Shown: positions 15,803 to 25,802 of the stretch, piece by piece
How the letters are laid out: every line of letters starts with the position of its first letter
Position numbering within the stretch: the first letter of the stretch is position 1
DNA from: PKWO01 sp036384915
GTDB lineage: Bacteria > Pseudomonadota > Gammaproteobacteria > Burkholderiales > Burkholderiaceae_D
Direction: 5' to 3'
Assembly: GCA_036384915.1 (NCBI GenBank)
Contig: DASVLJ010000063.1
Span: 12,336 to 76,335 of the forward strand
DNA: 64,000 nucleotides
Program-made: the position numbers and the translations under genes
The notes under the pieces: generated by a model
Databases searched by the model: none
Seen by the model: the letters and a program-made list of their open reading frames with translations, nothing else
Told to the model about the DNA's origin: nothing

Positions 15803-17881
15803 TCAGCGCACCCGCATGCCAGGCTCGGCACCCGGCCAGGGATTCAACACATAAATCCCCGGATTGGCCTTCTCATCGGCAGCAGACGCGGCCAGCACCA
15901 TGCCTTCGGACACGCCGAACTTCATCTTGCGCGGCGCCAGGTTGGCCACCATCACGGTCAGCTTGCCGACCAGTTCCTCCGGCTTGTAAGCCGACTTGAT
16001 GCCTGAAAACACGTTGCGCAAGCGGCCTTCGCCCACGTCGAGCGAGAGGCGCAACAGCTTGTCCGAACCTTCCACGGCCTGGCAATCGACGATTTTGGCG
16101 ATGCGCAGGTCGATCTTGGCGAAATCCTCGATCTTGATCTCGGGCGCGAGTTCTTCGATATCGGCTTTTGCCGTTTCGCCAGCTTGTGCCGGCGCCGCCT
16201 CCTCGGGTTGCTCGAATAAGGCATCGAGCATTTTGGCCTCGACGCGCGTCATCAGGTGATTGTACGGATTGATCGTGTGGCCATCGGCCAGCGGCTTCGC
16301 CACATCGGCCCATTGCAGCGGCGCCACGTTCAACTGCGCTTCGACCTGGATAGCCAGTGCGGGAAGCACGGGCTTGAGGTAGATCGTCAGAATGCGGAAT
16401 GCCTCCAGCAGGCGGCTGCAGACTTCTTGCAATTGCGCGTCTTTTGCCGCATCCTTGGCCAATTCCCAGGGCTTGTTGGCATCGACATAGGCATTGACCT
16501 TGTCCGCCAACTCCATCACGGCGCGCAAGGCCTTGCCGAATTCGCGCTGGTCGTACAACGACTGGATTTCCGGGCCGGTCTGGCGCAGCGCGGAGAGAAA
16601 CGTATCCCCGTCGGTGGCCCAGCTCGTGACCACCTTGCCGCCGAACTTCTTGACGATGAAGCCCGAAGCGCGGCTCGCGATATTGACGTACTTGCCGATC
16701 AAATCGCTGTTGACGCGCGCGACGAAATCGTCCGGGTTGAAATCCACGTCTTCCACCTTGGCCGAAAGTTTGGCCGCGATATAGTAGCGCAGCCATTCCG
16801 GGTTCATGCCCACGTCGAGATAGCGCAGGGGCGAAATGCCGGTGCCGCGCGACTTCGACATCTTTTCGCCCGAGACCGTGATGAAGCCGTGCACGTAGAC
16901 GTTGTTGGGCACCTTCATGCCGGCAAAATGCAGCATGGCGGGCCAGAACAACGTGTGGAAGTAGGTGATGTCCTTGCCGATGAAATGATATTGCTCGGTC
17001 TTGGGATCGGCCATGAAGGCCTCGTAGTCGCGCCCGGTCTTGCCGAAGTAATTCTTCAGCGAGGCGAGGTAGCCGATCGGCGCGTCGAGCCAGACGTAGA
17101 AGTATTTGCCCGGCGCATCGGGAATCTCGATGCCGAAGTAGGGCGCATCGCGGCTGATATCCCAGTCGCCCAGACTGCTTTTGCCGTCGGTCTCGCCTTC
17201 GAGCCATTCCCTGCACTTGTTGGCAACCTCGGGCTGCAGCTTGCCGTCCAGCGCCCAGCCGCGCAGGAATTCCACGCACTTCGGGTCGGACAGCTTGAAG
17301 AAATAATGGTCGGACGACTTCAGCACCGGCGTCGCACCCGACAGGGCCGAGTAGGGGTTCTTCAACTCCGTCGGGGCATAGACCGAGCCGCACACCTCGC
17401 ACGAATCGCCATATTGGTCCTTGGCGCCGCACTTCGGGCATTCGCCCTTGATGTAGCGGTCGGCCAGGAACATCTCCTTGACCGGATCGAAGAATTGCTC
17501 GATGGTCTTGGTCGTGATCAGCTTCGCATCGTCGCGCAGGCGGCGGTATACCTCTTGCGAGAGCTCGTGGTTTTCCGCACCGTCGGTCGAGTGCCAATTG
17601 TCGAAGGCGACGTGAAAACCGTCCAGCGTGGGCTTGCGCGTCGCGGCAATCCTGGCCACAAACTCTTGCGGCGTAATGCCTGCCTTGTCGGCCGCGATCA
17701 TGATGGGCGCGCCATGCGCATCGTCGGCGCAGACGAAATTCACCTCGTGGCCCTGCATTCGCTGGAACCGCACCCAGATGTCGGCCTGGATGTACTCCAT
17801 GATGTGGCCGATATGGAAGCTGCCGTTGGCATAGGGCAGGGCGGTGGTGACGAACAGTTGGCGGGACAGGGGAGTACTCAT
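15803..17881 (-). CDS. metG: Methionine-tRNA ligase
   Basis: 692 residues. It charges initiator and elongator tRNA-Met. HIGH is at 23-26 (GSFHIGHIMEY), the zinc knuckle is complete (CPKC...CEVC within GECPKCGAKDQYGDSCEVCG), KMSKS is at 340-344, and a C-terminal tRNA-binding (EMAP/Trbp111-like) domain covers about 585-692 (IKIEDFAKIDLRIAKIV). The N-terminal start MSTPLSRQLFVTTALPYANG fits the family; 34 upstream in-frame codons are probably not translated. The gene ends ten bases from the 108-bp inverted repeat. Confidence 0.96.
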   Translation of the reverse strand: MSTPLSRQLFVTTALPYANGSFHIGHIMEYIQADIWVRFQRMQGHEVNFVCADDAHGAPIMIAADKAGITPQEFVARIAATRKPTLDGFHVAFDNWHSTDGAENHELSQEVYRRLRDDAKLITTKTIEQFFDPVKEMFLADRYIKGECPKCGAKDQYGDSCEVCGSVYAPTELKNPYSALSGATPVLKSSDHYFFKLSDPKCVEFLRGWALDGKLQPEVANKCREWLEGETDGKSSLGDWDISRDAPYFGIEIPDAPGKYFYVWLDAPIGYLASLKNYFGKTGRDYEAFMADPKTEQYHFIGKDITYFHTLFWPAMLHFAGMKVPNNVYVHGFITVSGEKMSKSRGTGISPLRYLDVGMNPEWLRYYIAAKLSAKVEDVDFNPDDFVARVNSDLIGKYVNIASRASGFIVKKFGGKVVTSWATDGDTFLSALRQTGPEIQSLYDQREFGKALRAVMELADKVNAYVDANKPWELAKDAAKDAQLQEVCSRLLEAFRILTIYLKPVLPALAIQVEAQLNVAPLQWADVAKPLADGHTINPYNHLMTRVEAKMLDALFEQPEEAAPAQAGETAKADIEELAPEIKIEDFAKIDLRIAKIVDCQAVEGSDKLLRLSLDVGEGRLRNVFSGIKSAYKPEELVGKLTVMVANLAPRKMKFGVSEGMVLAASAADEKANPGIYVLNPWPGAEPGMRVR

Positions 17882-18045
17882 TGGGTGCTCAGGCAGCCTT
17901 GCTGGGGTTGAAAAAAGCGAAAACCCTGATTTTAGCAGAGGAGGGCACGGGGTATTCGTCAGACCGGCCGAGGATGCGTTCAAACGCAGATAGCAGGTGC
18001 CGCAGGGCTATAATCGATGCGGTATGGGGAGGCTAGGGAGGCAGC

Positions 18046-18514
18046 ATGCTGCGCAAGCAGTTGATCGGCATCACCCTCGCTGCGGCGGCCATCGCCACGC
18101 TGGCGCTCGTGTGGCACTACCGTATAGCGTTTGCGCCTTACGTGCTGGCACTCGACGACTCGGCCGGCCGACTGGCGTTTGCGCTGACCTGGCTGCTTTT
18201 GCCGCCGCGCCATTGACGGCACGCGGACACCAGCCAATTGGGGCCTGGAACTCAATCTGCGCTACAACCAGAACACCCTGGAGCAACTTGTGCTCGCTGC
18301 GATTGCCTGGGGTGGAATGGCAGAGCAATTGCCGCATGCGCAGCTGTACCTGATTCCCGTGATGGGCGTGCTGTTCGTCGCGGGGCGCATTACGTTTGTG
18401 ATCGGCTACGCGGCCTATCCGATAGCGCGGGCGTATGGCATGGTGTTGACGGTGCTGCCGACCATTCTGGCTTACTTCTGGGTGCTGCAGCACATTTGCC
18501 TGAGCAAGTCCTGA
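18046..18514 (+). pseudogene. MAPEG-family membrane protein gene with a frameshift
   Basis: Frame 1 starts at ATG 18046 after GGAGG (18038-18042), reads MLRKQLIGITLAAAAIATLA and stops at TGA 18214. Frame 2 continues the same protein: RAIDGTRTPANWGLELNL, RYNQNTLEQLVL (the MAPEG signature), then two membrane segments to the TGA at 18512. Removing one T from the TTTT run at 18197-18200 joins the halves as WLLLCRRAIDG. It is therefore either a recent pseudogene or a sequencing error in a homopolymer. MAPEG proteins are small membrane proteins related to glutathione-linked eicosanoid enzymes; bacterial roles are unclear. Confidence 0.72.
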
Positions 18515-18529
18515 TGGCTTCGCGAGAAT

Positions 18530-20035
18530 TTATTGCGCCCGAAGCCAGGTTTTGGCCTCATCCTGGCTTTGCAGGATTGTTCCGGTTTCGTTGATGGCGT
18601 AAGCGGTCTTTCCGTCGTGCGACCAGAACATGCTCCATAAGCCGGGTTCGGCCCGTTGCGGTGAATCCGTCCAGGTCTTGCCGCCGTCCTCAGTGTACGT
18701 AAATTCCGGGCTGGAGGAAAACGCAACGTGCCGCAACGAAAAACCATGCTTGTCGTCGCTGAATGCCGGAATACGCGACATGCGCGGAAATGGAGACGAG
18801 CTCCAGGTCTTGCCGTCATCGCGGCTGACGTAAGGGTTCATCACCATCACGATGCAGCCTGCTTCCAGGCTGCCGTCCGGCATCATACTGATACCCGAGC
18901 AAGAGCCGGGCATGTCGTATTGCTCGTTGCTGCCCTGCGCCAAGTCGAGCACGGCCACCTTTCGGCCCGGTACGAAGGTGATCAGGTGGTCGCCATGGAG
19001 CAGGGACTGCGGTCGCACTGCCCGGTAGTCGAAAAAACGCGATATCGATGAGGTGTATTGCGCCAGCAGTTGCCAGTCGCTGCTGCGCAAGGGCGCGGAG
19101 TAGATTTGGATTTCGCCCCCATGCATGATGGTGGCCACGACGCGGCCATTCCATTCACTGAGATCGAGCGTGATTCCATACGGGATGTTGCCCCGAAGCG
19201 AACGCCATGTCAGGCCTTGGTCGCTCGAGGATTTGAGCATCCCGAGCTCTCCGCCGGCGACCCAGTCGCCATTGGACGCTACCAGCAAAGCCCCTACCGC
19301 GCTGCGCTGGCCGACATCGTAGACGGTCCAGCCTTTGCGGGAATTCCATCGCATCACAGCGCCGTTGTCGCCGGCGAAAACCAGATCGCCTTCCGCTGTC
19401 TCCTGGTGCGATGCGAAGCCCACGCTGTGCAGCAAGGAATAATTGCTCATTTCGGCCATATTCGACGGGACGCTGTCTGCACGCCAGCCGAGCGTGGGAT
19501 TCCCCAACAATTTTCGCAGATCGGGAGTGAGCTCCCGAACCAGGGTCTTGGTCTCTTCCATATCGCCGGGCTGGCTATGGCTGAGCATTTCCTTACCGGT
19601 GTTGTCTAGCCCTTCGGACTCGACAATCACGCCAAGGTCGGTCAATTTGCCGGATTCGATATCGAAACGGCTGAATTTTTCGTTGACGGTCAGCCAGGCA
19701 TTGTTGCGCCGGAACTTCTCCAAGCGGTAATGGCCCGGCGGCAGTGCAGCGGCAAAGATGGCGGAGCGCGAGGTACTGCCGTCGGCGATTACCTGGAGCG
19801 TGTACGTCGCAGGCGCGCCGGACGAGTCCGCCTCACGCTCGATGGTAAGGGCGTCCCATGCCTTGGCGAAGTAGATGAGGATCATCTCCGGCTTGTTCGA
19901 TAGCACCCGCAAGAGGACCGCGCCGTCATTCGGCGCTTGCAGCGCGGGTTTGCTATCTTCCGCGGCGGCACTGCCGGCGACGGCCAGGGCAAATAACGAG
20001 GCAATTAAGCTGCAGGTAAAGGAGCGGTTCGACAT
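18530..20035 (-). CDS. Exported BNR/sortilin-like propeller protein
   Basis: 501 residues with a signal peptide (hydrophobic 9-23, cleavage near GSAAAE). The C-terminal two thirds contain Asp-box (BNR) repeats of the S-x-D-x-G-x-T-W form: SSDQGLTW, SRDDGKTW, TEDGGKTW and a worn SQDEAKTW. Such repeats form sialidase- or sortilin-like propellers; no sialidase catalytic set (arginine triad, tyrosine) is evident, so a binding role is more likely. The N-terminal 150 residues form a separate beta-rich domain. Stand-alone gene, convergent with the MAPEG gene. Confidence 0.75.
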   Translation of the reverse strand: MSNRSFTCSLIASLFALAVAGSAAAEDSKPALQAPNDGAVLLRVLSNKPEMILIYFAKAWDALTIEREADSSGAPATYTLQVIADGSTSRSAIFAAALPPGHYRLEKFRRNNAWLTVNEKFSRFDIESGKLTDLGVIVESEGLDNTGKEMLSHSQPGDMEETKTLVRELTPDLRKLLGNPTLGWRADSVPSNMAEMSNYSLLHSVGFASHQETAEGDLVFAGDNGAVMRWNSRKGWTVYDVGQRSAVGALLVASNGDWVAGGELGMLKSSSDQGLTWRSLRGNIPYGITLDLSEWNGRVVATIMHGGEIQIYSAPLRSSDWQLLAQYTSSISRFFDYRAVRPQSLLHGDHLITFVPGRKVAVLDLAQGSNEQYDMPGSCSGISMMPDGSLEAGCIVMVMNPYVSRDDGKTWSSSPFPRMSRIPAFSDDKHGFSLRHVAFSSSPEFTYTEDGGKTWTDSPQRAEPGLWSMFWSHDGKTAYAINETGTILQSQDEAKTWLRAQ

Positions 20036-20215
20036 GATTGTGCGGGATCGTGTTTTTCGAAAGACTAAAGCCGGATCGGCGCCAGCTCTAGGCAGGATGA
20101 TAGCAGACAGGCATTGGATGGCCGCCGTGCACGGGGCTCGACGCTACGGGCCTGTTTCGCCTCCCGCTTTCCGCTACACTTGCGGTCTATCCACAAGCAC
20201 CCCGCAGGAGCAGCA

Positions 20216-21304
20216 ATGAGCATCGATGCAGAAGCAATCAAGGGCGCCTTGTCCGCCGTGATCGACCCCAATACGGGCAAGGATTTCATCAGCGAAAAAT
20301 CCATCAAGAATATCAAGGTCGAAGGCGGCAGTGTTTCCTTCGATGTGGAACTCGGTTACCCTGCGCGCTCGCAATTCGCACTGGTTGCTCAGCTGACGGA
20401 AGGCGCCGTGCGCAAGCTGCCCGGTGTCACGGAAGCGAAGGCCAACGTCAGCTCAAAGATCGTGGCGCATGCCGTGCAGCGCGGCATCAAGGTCATGCCC
20501 AATGTGAAGAATATCATTGCGGTGGCTTCGGGCAAGGGCGGGGTGGGCAAATCCACCACCGCCGTCAACCTGGCTCTGGCATTGGCCGCCGAAGGCGCGC
20601 AGGTCGGCATACTCGACGCGGACATCTACGGTCCGTCGCAGCCCACCATGATGGGCATTTCGGGCAAGCCCACCACGCAAGACGGCAAGACCATGGAGCC
20701 GCTGGAAAACCACGGCTTGCAGGTGTCCTCGATCGGCTTCCTGGTCGACCAGGATGAAGCCATGGTATGGCGCGGCCCCATCGTCACACAAGCCTTGCAG
20801 CAATTGATCACGCAAACCAATTGGCGCGATCTCGACTATCTCGTGGTCGACATGCCGCCCGGCACGGGCGACGTGCAGCTCACCTTGTCGCAAAAGGTGC
20901 CCGTCACGGGGGCCGTGATCGTGACCACGCCGCAGGATATCGCCCTGCTCGATGCGCGGCGCGGTTTGAAGATGTTCGAGAAGGTGGGTATTCCCATCCT
21001 TGGCATTGTGGAAAACATGAGCATGCATATCTGTTCCAACTGCGGCCATGCCGAAGCTATTTTCGGTACAGGCGGCGGTGAGAAGATGTGCAAGGACTAC
21101 GAGGTCGATTTCCTCGGTGCCCTGCCTTTGACGATGGCCATCCGCGAGCAGGCCGATTCGGGCAAGCCCACCGTGGTGGCAGAACCCGAGGGCAAGATCG
21201 CCGAAATCTACAAAGCCATCGCGCGCAAGGTGGCGGTGAAGGTGGCGGAGAAGGCCAAGGACATGTCCAGCAAATTCCCGACGATTACCGTGCAAAACGA
21301 TTGA
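20216..21304 (+). CDS. apbC: Iron-sulfur cluster carrier ATPase ApbC/Mrp
   Basis: 362 residues. An N-terminal MIP18/DUF59 domain (about 5-80, IDPNTGKDFISEKSIKNIKV) is followed by a ParA-like P-loop ATPase with the deviant Walker A GKGGVGKST at 106-114 and the cluster-binding pair C273-x-x-C276 (HICSNCGHAE). The protein binds and transfers [4Fe-4S] clusters to target enzymes. ATG 20216 follows GCAGGAG and gives the usual length; the frame opens 34 codons earlier without support. Candidate clients in this window include UbiU/UbiV and the class I fumarase. Confidence 0.94.
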   Translation: MSIDAEAIKGALSAVIDPNTGKDFISEKSIKNIKVEGGSVSFDVELGYPARSQFALVAQLTEGAVRKLPGVTEAKANVSSKIVAHAVQRGIKVMPNVKNIIAVASGKGGVGKSTTAVNLALALAAEGAQVGILDADIYGPSQPTMMGISGKPTTQDGKTMEPLENHGLQVSSIGFLVDQDEAMVWRGPIVTQALQQLITQTNWRDLDYLVVDMPPGTGDVQLTLSQKVPVTGAVIVTTPQDIALLDARRGLKMFEKVGIPILGIVENMSMHICSNCGHAEAIFGTGGGEKMCKDYEVDFLGALPLTMAIREQADSGKPTVVAEPEGKIAEIYKAIARKVAVKVAEKAKDMSSKFPTITVQND

Positions 21305-21348
21305 TCAGGCGTCAACTACTTGTTTTGCTTGAGGTATTTTTCAAAAAA

Positions 21349-21374
21349 ATCCGCGTTTCTTGTGCAGCGCGGAT
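21349..21374. terminator. Hairpin after apbC
   Basis: ATCCGCG (21349-21355) pairs with CGCGGAT (21368-21374). It lies 45 bases after the apbC stop, is preceded by an A-run and followed by a weak T-containing stretch. As a terminator it would be better in the minus direction, so only a modest call for apbC. Confidence 0.4.
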
Positions 21375-21550
21375 TGCAAAATCTCTTTCGCGGTGGGATG
21401 CTTGCTGTTCCATTAATATTGGGAAATAATTACAATGCGGTAATTTTTAACGGGGTCGAGACGACGCTTTAACACGCGTATCGGCATCGCAATAACAATA
21501 AGTGAGTCCCCGCCCAGAGGAATTCGCCCCACCCACTTAAAGGAGAATAC

Positions 21551-23188
21551 ATGCTAGACCTACCCATTCTGGCCAAGGAACGGACGGTAGCCGGCCCTGG
21601 CTTCAATCGCTGGCTGGTTCCCCCTGCAGCTTTGGCGATCCACCTGTGCATCGGCATGGCTTACGGTTTTTCCGTGTTCTGGCTGCCCTTGTCCAAGGCC
21701 ATCGGCATCAAGGCGCCCATCGCCTGTGCCGCGGATGCCGGTTTCTTCGACGTGGTTTTCTCCAGTACATGCGACTGGAAAGTCTCGATGCTGGTCTGGA
21801 TGTACACCATGTTCTTCGTTTTCCTCGGCTCCGCTGCGGCGATCTGGGGCGGTTGGCTCGAGCACGCGGGACCGCGCAAGGCTGGCGTGGTGGCGGCAAT
21901 CTGCTGGTGCGGCGGCTTGGTGATTTCGGCTGTCGGCGTCAATCTGCACCAGATCTGGATCATGTGGCTGGGTTCCGGGGTGATTGGCGGCATTGGCCTG
22001 GGCCTGGGTTATATCTCTCCCGTGTCGACGCTGATCAAATGGTTTCCGGACAAGCGCGGCATGGCAACCGGCATGGCCATCATGGGCTTCGGCGGCGGTG
22101 CGATGGTGGGCTCGCCCCTGGCCGACAAATTCATGAAGTTTTTTGCCACGCCGGATTCCGTCGGCGTGTGGCAAACTTTCCTGGCGCTGGCCGTGATCTA
22201 CTTTGTCTTCATGATGGGTGGCGCCTTCGGCTACCGCGTACCTGCCGCCGGCTGGAAACCGGAAGGCTGGACCGCGCCCGTCAAGCAATCCGACAATGCC
22301 ATGATCGCCAAGCGCCATGTGCACCTGAATGAAGCCATGCGCACCAAGCAATTCTGGCTGATCTGGACCGTGCTGTTGCTGAACGTGACGGCCGGTATCG
22401 GCGTGATCGCCATGGCTTCGCCGATTTTGCAGGAAGTCTTCGCGGGCCAGTTGATCCATCTTAATCTGGCATACAATCAATTGGATCAAGACCAGATCAA
22501 GCGCATCGCCACCATAGGCGCGGCCTTCGCCGGCTTGATTTCGCTGTTCAATATCGCCGGTCGATTCCTTTGGGCTTCGTTCTCCGACGTGATCGGGCGC
22601 AAGACGACTTATACGGTGTTTTTCGTGCTCGGCACCATCCTGTACGCTTCGGCACCGTCGCTGGCCCATGCCGGCAACAAGGCGCTGTTCATCGCGGCAA
22701 TCTGCATCATCCTGACCATGTATGGCGGCGGCTTCTCGACCGTGCCGGCTTACTTGGCCGACATGTTCGGCACCCAAATGGTGGGCGCGATCCATGGCCG
22801 CCTGCTTACGGCCTGGTCGGCTGCGGGCATCTTCGGCCCGCTCTTGATCAACTATATCCGCGATTACCAGCTCGGGCAGGGCGTTCCCAAGGCACAAGCC
22901 TACGATATGACGATGTATATCCTGGCCGGCTTGCTGGTACTGGGCTTCATCTGCAATCTGCTGGTCACGCCTGTGGCCGACAAGCACTTCATGAGTGACG
23001 AAGAATTGGCCAAGGAACAGCGACTCGCGCACGAGCGAGAAGCGGCGGCCAACGCTGCCGTCGCCACGACGGGAACCGGCGGCAAGAGCAGCGAGCTCAC
23101 CCTCGTGCTGGCCTGGCTGGCAGTGCTTATTCCCATCGCCTGGGGTGCCTATATTTCCATCGGCAAGGTCCTGGTGATCTTCGAGTAA
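21551..23188 (+). CDS. OFA-family MFS transporter (oxalate/formate antiporter-like)
   Basis: 545 residues with twelve or more membrane segments. It belongs to the major facilitator superfamily, oxalate:formate antiporter (OFA) family: an early AIHLCIGMAYGFSVFWLPLSKAIG helix with an inserted extracytoplasmic loop carrying two cysteines (IACAADAG, STCDWK), the GGIGLGLGYISPVSTLIKWFPDKRGMATGMAIMGFGGGAMVGSPL signature around helix 5, and a similar GRFLWASFSDVIGRK after helix 7. OFA members move oxalate, formate or other small carboxylates. An ideal AAAGGAG lies nine bases before the ATG. It stands alone, so the substrate is not settled by context; a glyoxylate pathway lies 18 kb away. Confidence 0.88.
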   Translation: MLDLPILAKERTVAGPGFNRWLVPPAALAIHLCIGMAYGFSVFWLPLSKAIGIKAPIACAADAGFFDVVFSSTCDWKVSMLVWMYTMFFVFLGSAAAIWGGWLEHAGPRKAGVVAAICWCGGLVISAVGVNLHQIWIMWLGSGVIGGIGLGLGYISPVSTLIKWFPDKRGMATGMAIMGFGGGAMVGSPLADKFMKFFATPDSVGVWQTFLALAVIYFVFMMGGAFGYRVPAAGWKPEGWTAPVKQSDNAMIAKRHVHLNEAMRTKQFWLIWTVLLLNVTAGIGVIAMASPILQEVFAGQLIHLNLAYNQLDQDQIKRIATIGAAFAGLISLFNIAGRFLWASFSDVIGRKTTYTVFFVLGTILYASAPSLAHAGNKALFIAAICIILTMYGGGFSTVPAYLADMFGTQMVGAIHGRLLTAWSAAGIFGPLLINYIRDYQLGQGVPKAQAYDMTMYILAGLLVLGFICNLLVTPVADKHFMSDEELAKEQRLAHEREAAANAAVATTGTGGKSSELTLVLAWLAVLIPIAWGAYISIGKVLVIFE

Positions 23189-23309
23189 GTTCCATTCGGC
23201 GGTTACGGCGCGCAGCCCGGGCCGCCTTCCGCGCTGCGGGATCAGGTAAAATGCGGTTTTACCGCTATCTCATAACGGCTTTGGCATTCCAAGGCCGTTT
23301 TTCTTTACC

Positions 23310-24722
23310 ATGACCGCTGCCAACCCCACTCAAATCCGTACCCGCTTTGCTCCCAGTCCAACCGGCTACCTGCACGTGGGGGGCGCCCGCACTGCGCTGT
23401 ATTCCTGGGCCTATGCGCGTCGTCACGGTGGCGTATTCGTCCTGCGCATCGAAGACACCGATCTGGAACGCTCCACACCTGAAGCCGTGCAAGCCATCAT
23501 CGACGGCATGCAATGGTTGGGCTTGAATCACGACGAGGGTCCGTTCTACCAGATGAAGCGCATGGATCGCTATCGCGAAGTCATCGCGCAAATGTTGGCG
23601 GCCGGTACGGCTTATTATTGTTATTCCTCGCGCGCGGAATTGGATGCCATGCGCGAGCGCGCCATGGCCGCCGGCCTGAAGCCGCGCTATGACGGCACTT
23701 GGCGCCCGGAGCCGGGCAAGACCTTGCCGCCGATTCCCGAAGGTGTGCAACCGGTGGTGCGTTTCCGCAACCCGCTCGATGGCGACGTCAGCTGGGACGA
23801 CGTGGTCAAGGGCAATATCACCATTTCGAACAAGGAGCTGGACGACCTCGTCATCGCGCGTCCCGACGGTACGCCGACCTACAACTTCTGCGTCGTGGTC
23901 GACGATTGGGACATGGGCATCACCCACGTCATCCGCGGCGACGACCACGTCAACAACACGCCGCGCCAGATCAATATCCTGGCTGCGTTGGGCGCCAAGC
24001 TGCCGCTGTATGGCCACTTGCCGATGATTCTCGATGGCGATGGCAAGAAGCTCTCCAAGCGCACCGGTGCCGCCGCCGTGACCGAGTTCGAAGGCATGGG
24101 CTACCTGCCCGAAACCATGTTGAACTATCTCGCGCGCCTGGGTTGGGCCCACGGCGACGACGAAGTATTCAGCATGGAGCAATTCTGTAACTGGTTCGAT
24201 CTCGACCATTTGACGAGCTCGGCCGCACGCTTCGACATGGACAAGCTGAAGTGGCTCAACAACCACTACATCAAGGAAGCCAGCCTCGAGCGGCTGGAAG
24301 GTCTGGTACGTCCGCGCCTCCAAGCCCTGGGCGCGAATTTTGACGGCGCGCCGGCACTGCAAACGGCGTTGGCCATGCTGCGCGAACGCGCTCACACGAC
24401 CGTTGAACTGGCCGAGGCGGCCATCCTGTTCTATCGTCAGCCCGAGCCGGCAGCCGACCTGCTGGCTCAGCACATGACCGATGCGGTCAAGCCAGCGCTG
24501 GCGCAATTCGCCGAGGCGTGCGGGAGCGTTGAATGGAACAAGGCCGCCATTTCCGCAACCTTGAAGGAAGTGCTGGCCGCGCACAAGCTCAAGATGCCGC
24601 AACTGGCCATGCCGCTGCGCCTGGCCTTGACGGGGCAGTTGCAGACGCCGGCCATCGATGCGGTGATCGAGCTGTTCGGCCGTGAAACCGTTCTTGCTCG
24701 CCTGGCAAAATACACCGCGTGA
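23310..24722 (+). CDS. gltX: Glutamate-tRNA ligase
   Basis: 470 residues, class I aminoacyl-tRNA synthetase. The HIGH-equivalent is PSPTGYLHVGGARTALYSW near residues 12-30 and the KMSKS-equivalent is KLSKR at 247-251 (DGKKLSKRTGAAAV). The anticodon-binding helical region (residues about 320-470) is complete. It charges tRNA-Glu; a tRNA-Glu gene with its cognate TTC anticodon lies 200 bases downstream, after tRNA-Ala, and could be co-transcribed. Confidence 0.96.
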   Translation: MTAANPTQIRTRFAPSPTGYLHVGGARTALYSWAYARRHGGVFVLRIEDTDLERSTPEAVQAIIDGMQWLGLNHDEGPFYQMKRMDRYREVIAQMLAAGTAYYCYSSRAELDAMRERAMAAGLKPRYDGTWRPEPGKTLPPIPEGVQPVVRFRNPLDGDVSWDDVVKGNITISNKELDDLVIARPDGTPTYNFCVVVDDWDMGITHVIRGDDHVNNTPRQINILAALGAKLPLYGHLPMILDGDGKKLSKRTGAAAVTEFEGMGYLPETMLNYLARLGWAHGDDEVFSMEQFCNWFDLDHLTSSAARFDMDKLKWLNNHYIKEASLERLEGLVRPRLQALGANFDGAPALQTALAMLRERAHTTVELAEAAILFYRQPEPAADLLAQHMTDAVKPALAQFAEACGSVEWNKAAISATLKEVLAAHKLKMPQLAMPLRLALTGQLQTPAIDAVIELFGRETVLARLAKYTA

Positions 24723-24796
24723 AATTAATTTAGATTTTTTTGCAGAAAGTATTTACACGCCAGAAAAAACCTTGCTATAATCTCGTTTCTTCGCAA

Positions 24797-24872
<76 letters not shown>

Positions 24873-24929
24873 ACCGAAGTTTGCCGATCGAGGTACGGTC
24901 GGCTAGGCTGGAAGTCGAGACAGGTCACT

Positions 24930-25005
24930 GTCCCCATCGTCTAGAGGCCTAGGACATCACCCTTTCACGGTGAGTACCGGGGTTCGAATCCCCGTGGGGA
25001 CGCCA
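24930..25005 (+). tRNA. tRNA-Glu (anticodon TTC)
   Basis: 76 bases: acceptor GTCCCCA/TGGGGAC, anticodon loop CTTTCAC with TTC, T-arm CGGGGTTCGAATCCCCG, encoded CCA. Second in the tRNA-Ala/tRNA-Glu pair downstream of gltX. Confidence 0.97.
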
Positions 25006-25014
25006 AGTCAGGAA

Positions 25015-25050
25015 ACGCCCGATAGTGTAAAAGCTGTCGGGCGTTTTTCT
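25015..25050 (+). terminator. Intrinsic terminator after the tRNA pair
   Basis: ACGCCCGA (25015-25022) pairs with TCGGGCGT (25037-25044), followed by TTTTTCTTTTT. It ends the tRNA-Ala/tRNA-Glu transcript. Confidence 0.88.
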
Positions 25051-25118
25051 TTTTGCAGGCTGCAAAGGGGCGGTAGGTTGCGACGGCCGGCGCAACTCAC
25101 CGACCCTTTGCGGCAATA

Positions 25119-25715
25119 TCAATCATCCATCATCCCCTTGCCGTCAAGAATCCGCTCCACGCACTTCTCGATCCGCGAAGCGCGCGTCGCCGATTGCTTG
25201 GCCCCGGCAAAATGCAGCAGGTAGGCGCGTTGCCGGCCCGGCGTCAGCGCTTCGAAAGCCTTCTTCAGCTTCGGCATGGCCTTGAATTTTGCCGTTAATT
25301 CTTCCGGTATGGGGCGTTCGGTGATCTTTTTCAATTCCACCTTCAAACCGGCCTTTTCCACCGCGACAGCTTCTTTCAGAAAGCGTTTTAGCGCGCTCTC
25401 CAGCTTGTCCACGTCTTTCAAACTCGTGAAGCGAAGGACGCGCGACGATTGCGATTCCTCGCCTTGCGTCGACAAGATGCCTTTGGGGTCCTTGAGCAGG
25501 GCGCCCTTGAACAGCAACAGCGTGCAGCTTTCCTTGAACGGCTGGAAGATGACGATATTCTTGCCCTCGCTCGTGTAGCAGGGCTTGCCCCATTTGATGT
25601 CTTCGACCAGGCCGCAATCAAGTACGATCTCGCGCAGGCGCAGCATTTCATCGTGCCAGGTCTTGGCTCTGGAGAAGTAGGCGTCGGCCCGAGGGTTGGT
25701 GGCTTGCACGGTCAT
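25119..25715 (-). CDS. YdeI/DUF1801-type protein
   Basis: 198 residues. The N-terminal part matches the DUF1801 fold (LREIVLDCGLVEDIKWGKPCYTSEGKNIVIFQPFKESCTLLLFKGALL) and the C-terminal part the YdeI helical tail (FEALTPGRQRAYLLHFAGAKQSATRASRIEKCVERI). This family is cytoplasmic, widespread and of unknown exact role; Bacillus YdeI relatives have been linked to peptide resistance. A stop-proximal run of acidic residues closes it. Stand-alone gene; the ribosome site before ATG 25715 is weak. Confidence 0.85.
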   Translation of the reverse strand: MTVQATNPRADAYFSRAKTWHDEMLRLREIVLDCGLVEDIKWGKPCYTSEGKNIVIFQPFKESCTLLLFKGALLKDPKGILSTQGEESQSSRVLRFTSLKDVDKLESALKRFLKEAVAVEKAGLKVELKKITERPIPEELTAKFKAMPKLKKAFEALTPGRQRAYLLHFAGAKQSATRASRIEKCVERILDGKGMMDD

Positions 25716-25802
25716 GGCTTGCTTGTCTCCGAATTGATGTTCAATTTGCGTGGCACAACCTTACCACAGCTGCGAACGCACCATGACTGCGCGCCCAGAC
25801 GG

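Noticed and set aside
16256..17911. Long plus-strand frame opposite metG
   Set aside because: Shadow frame; metG motifs HIGH and KMSKS are intact on the minus strand.
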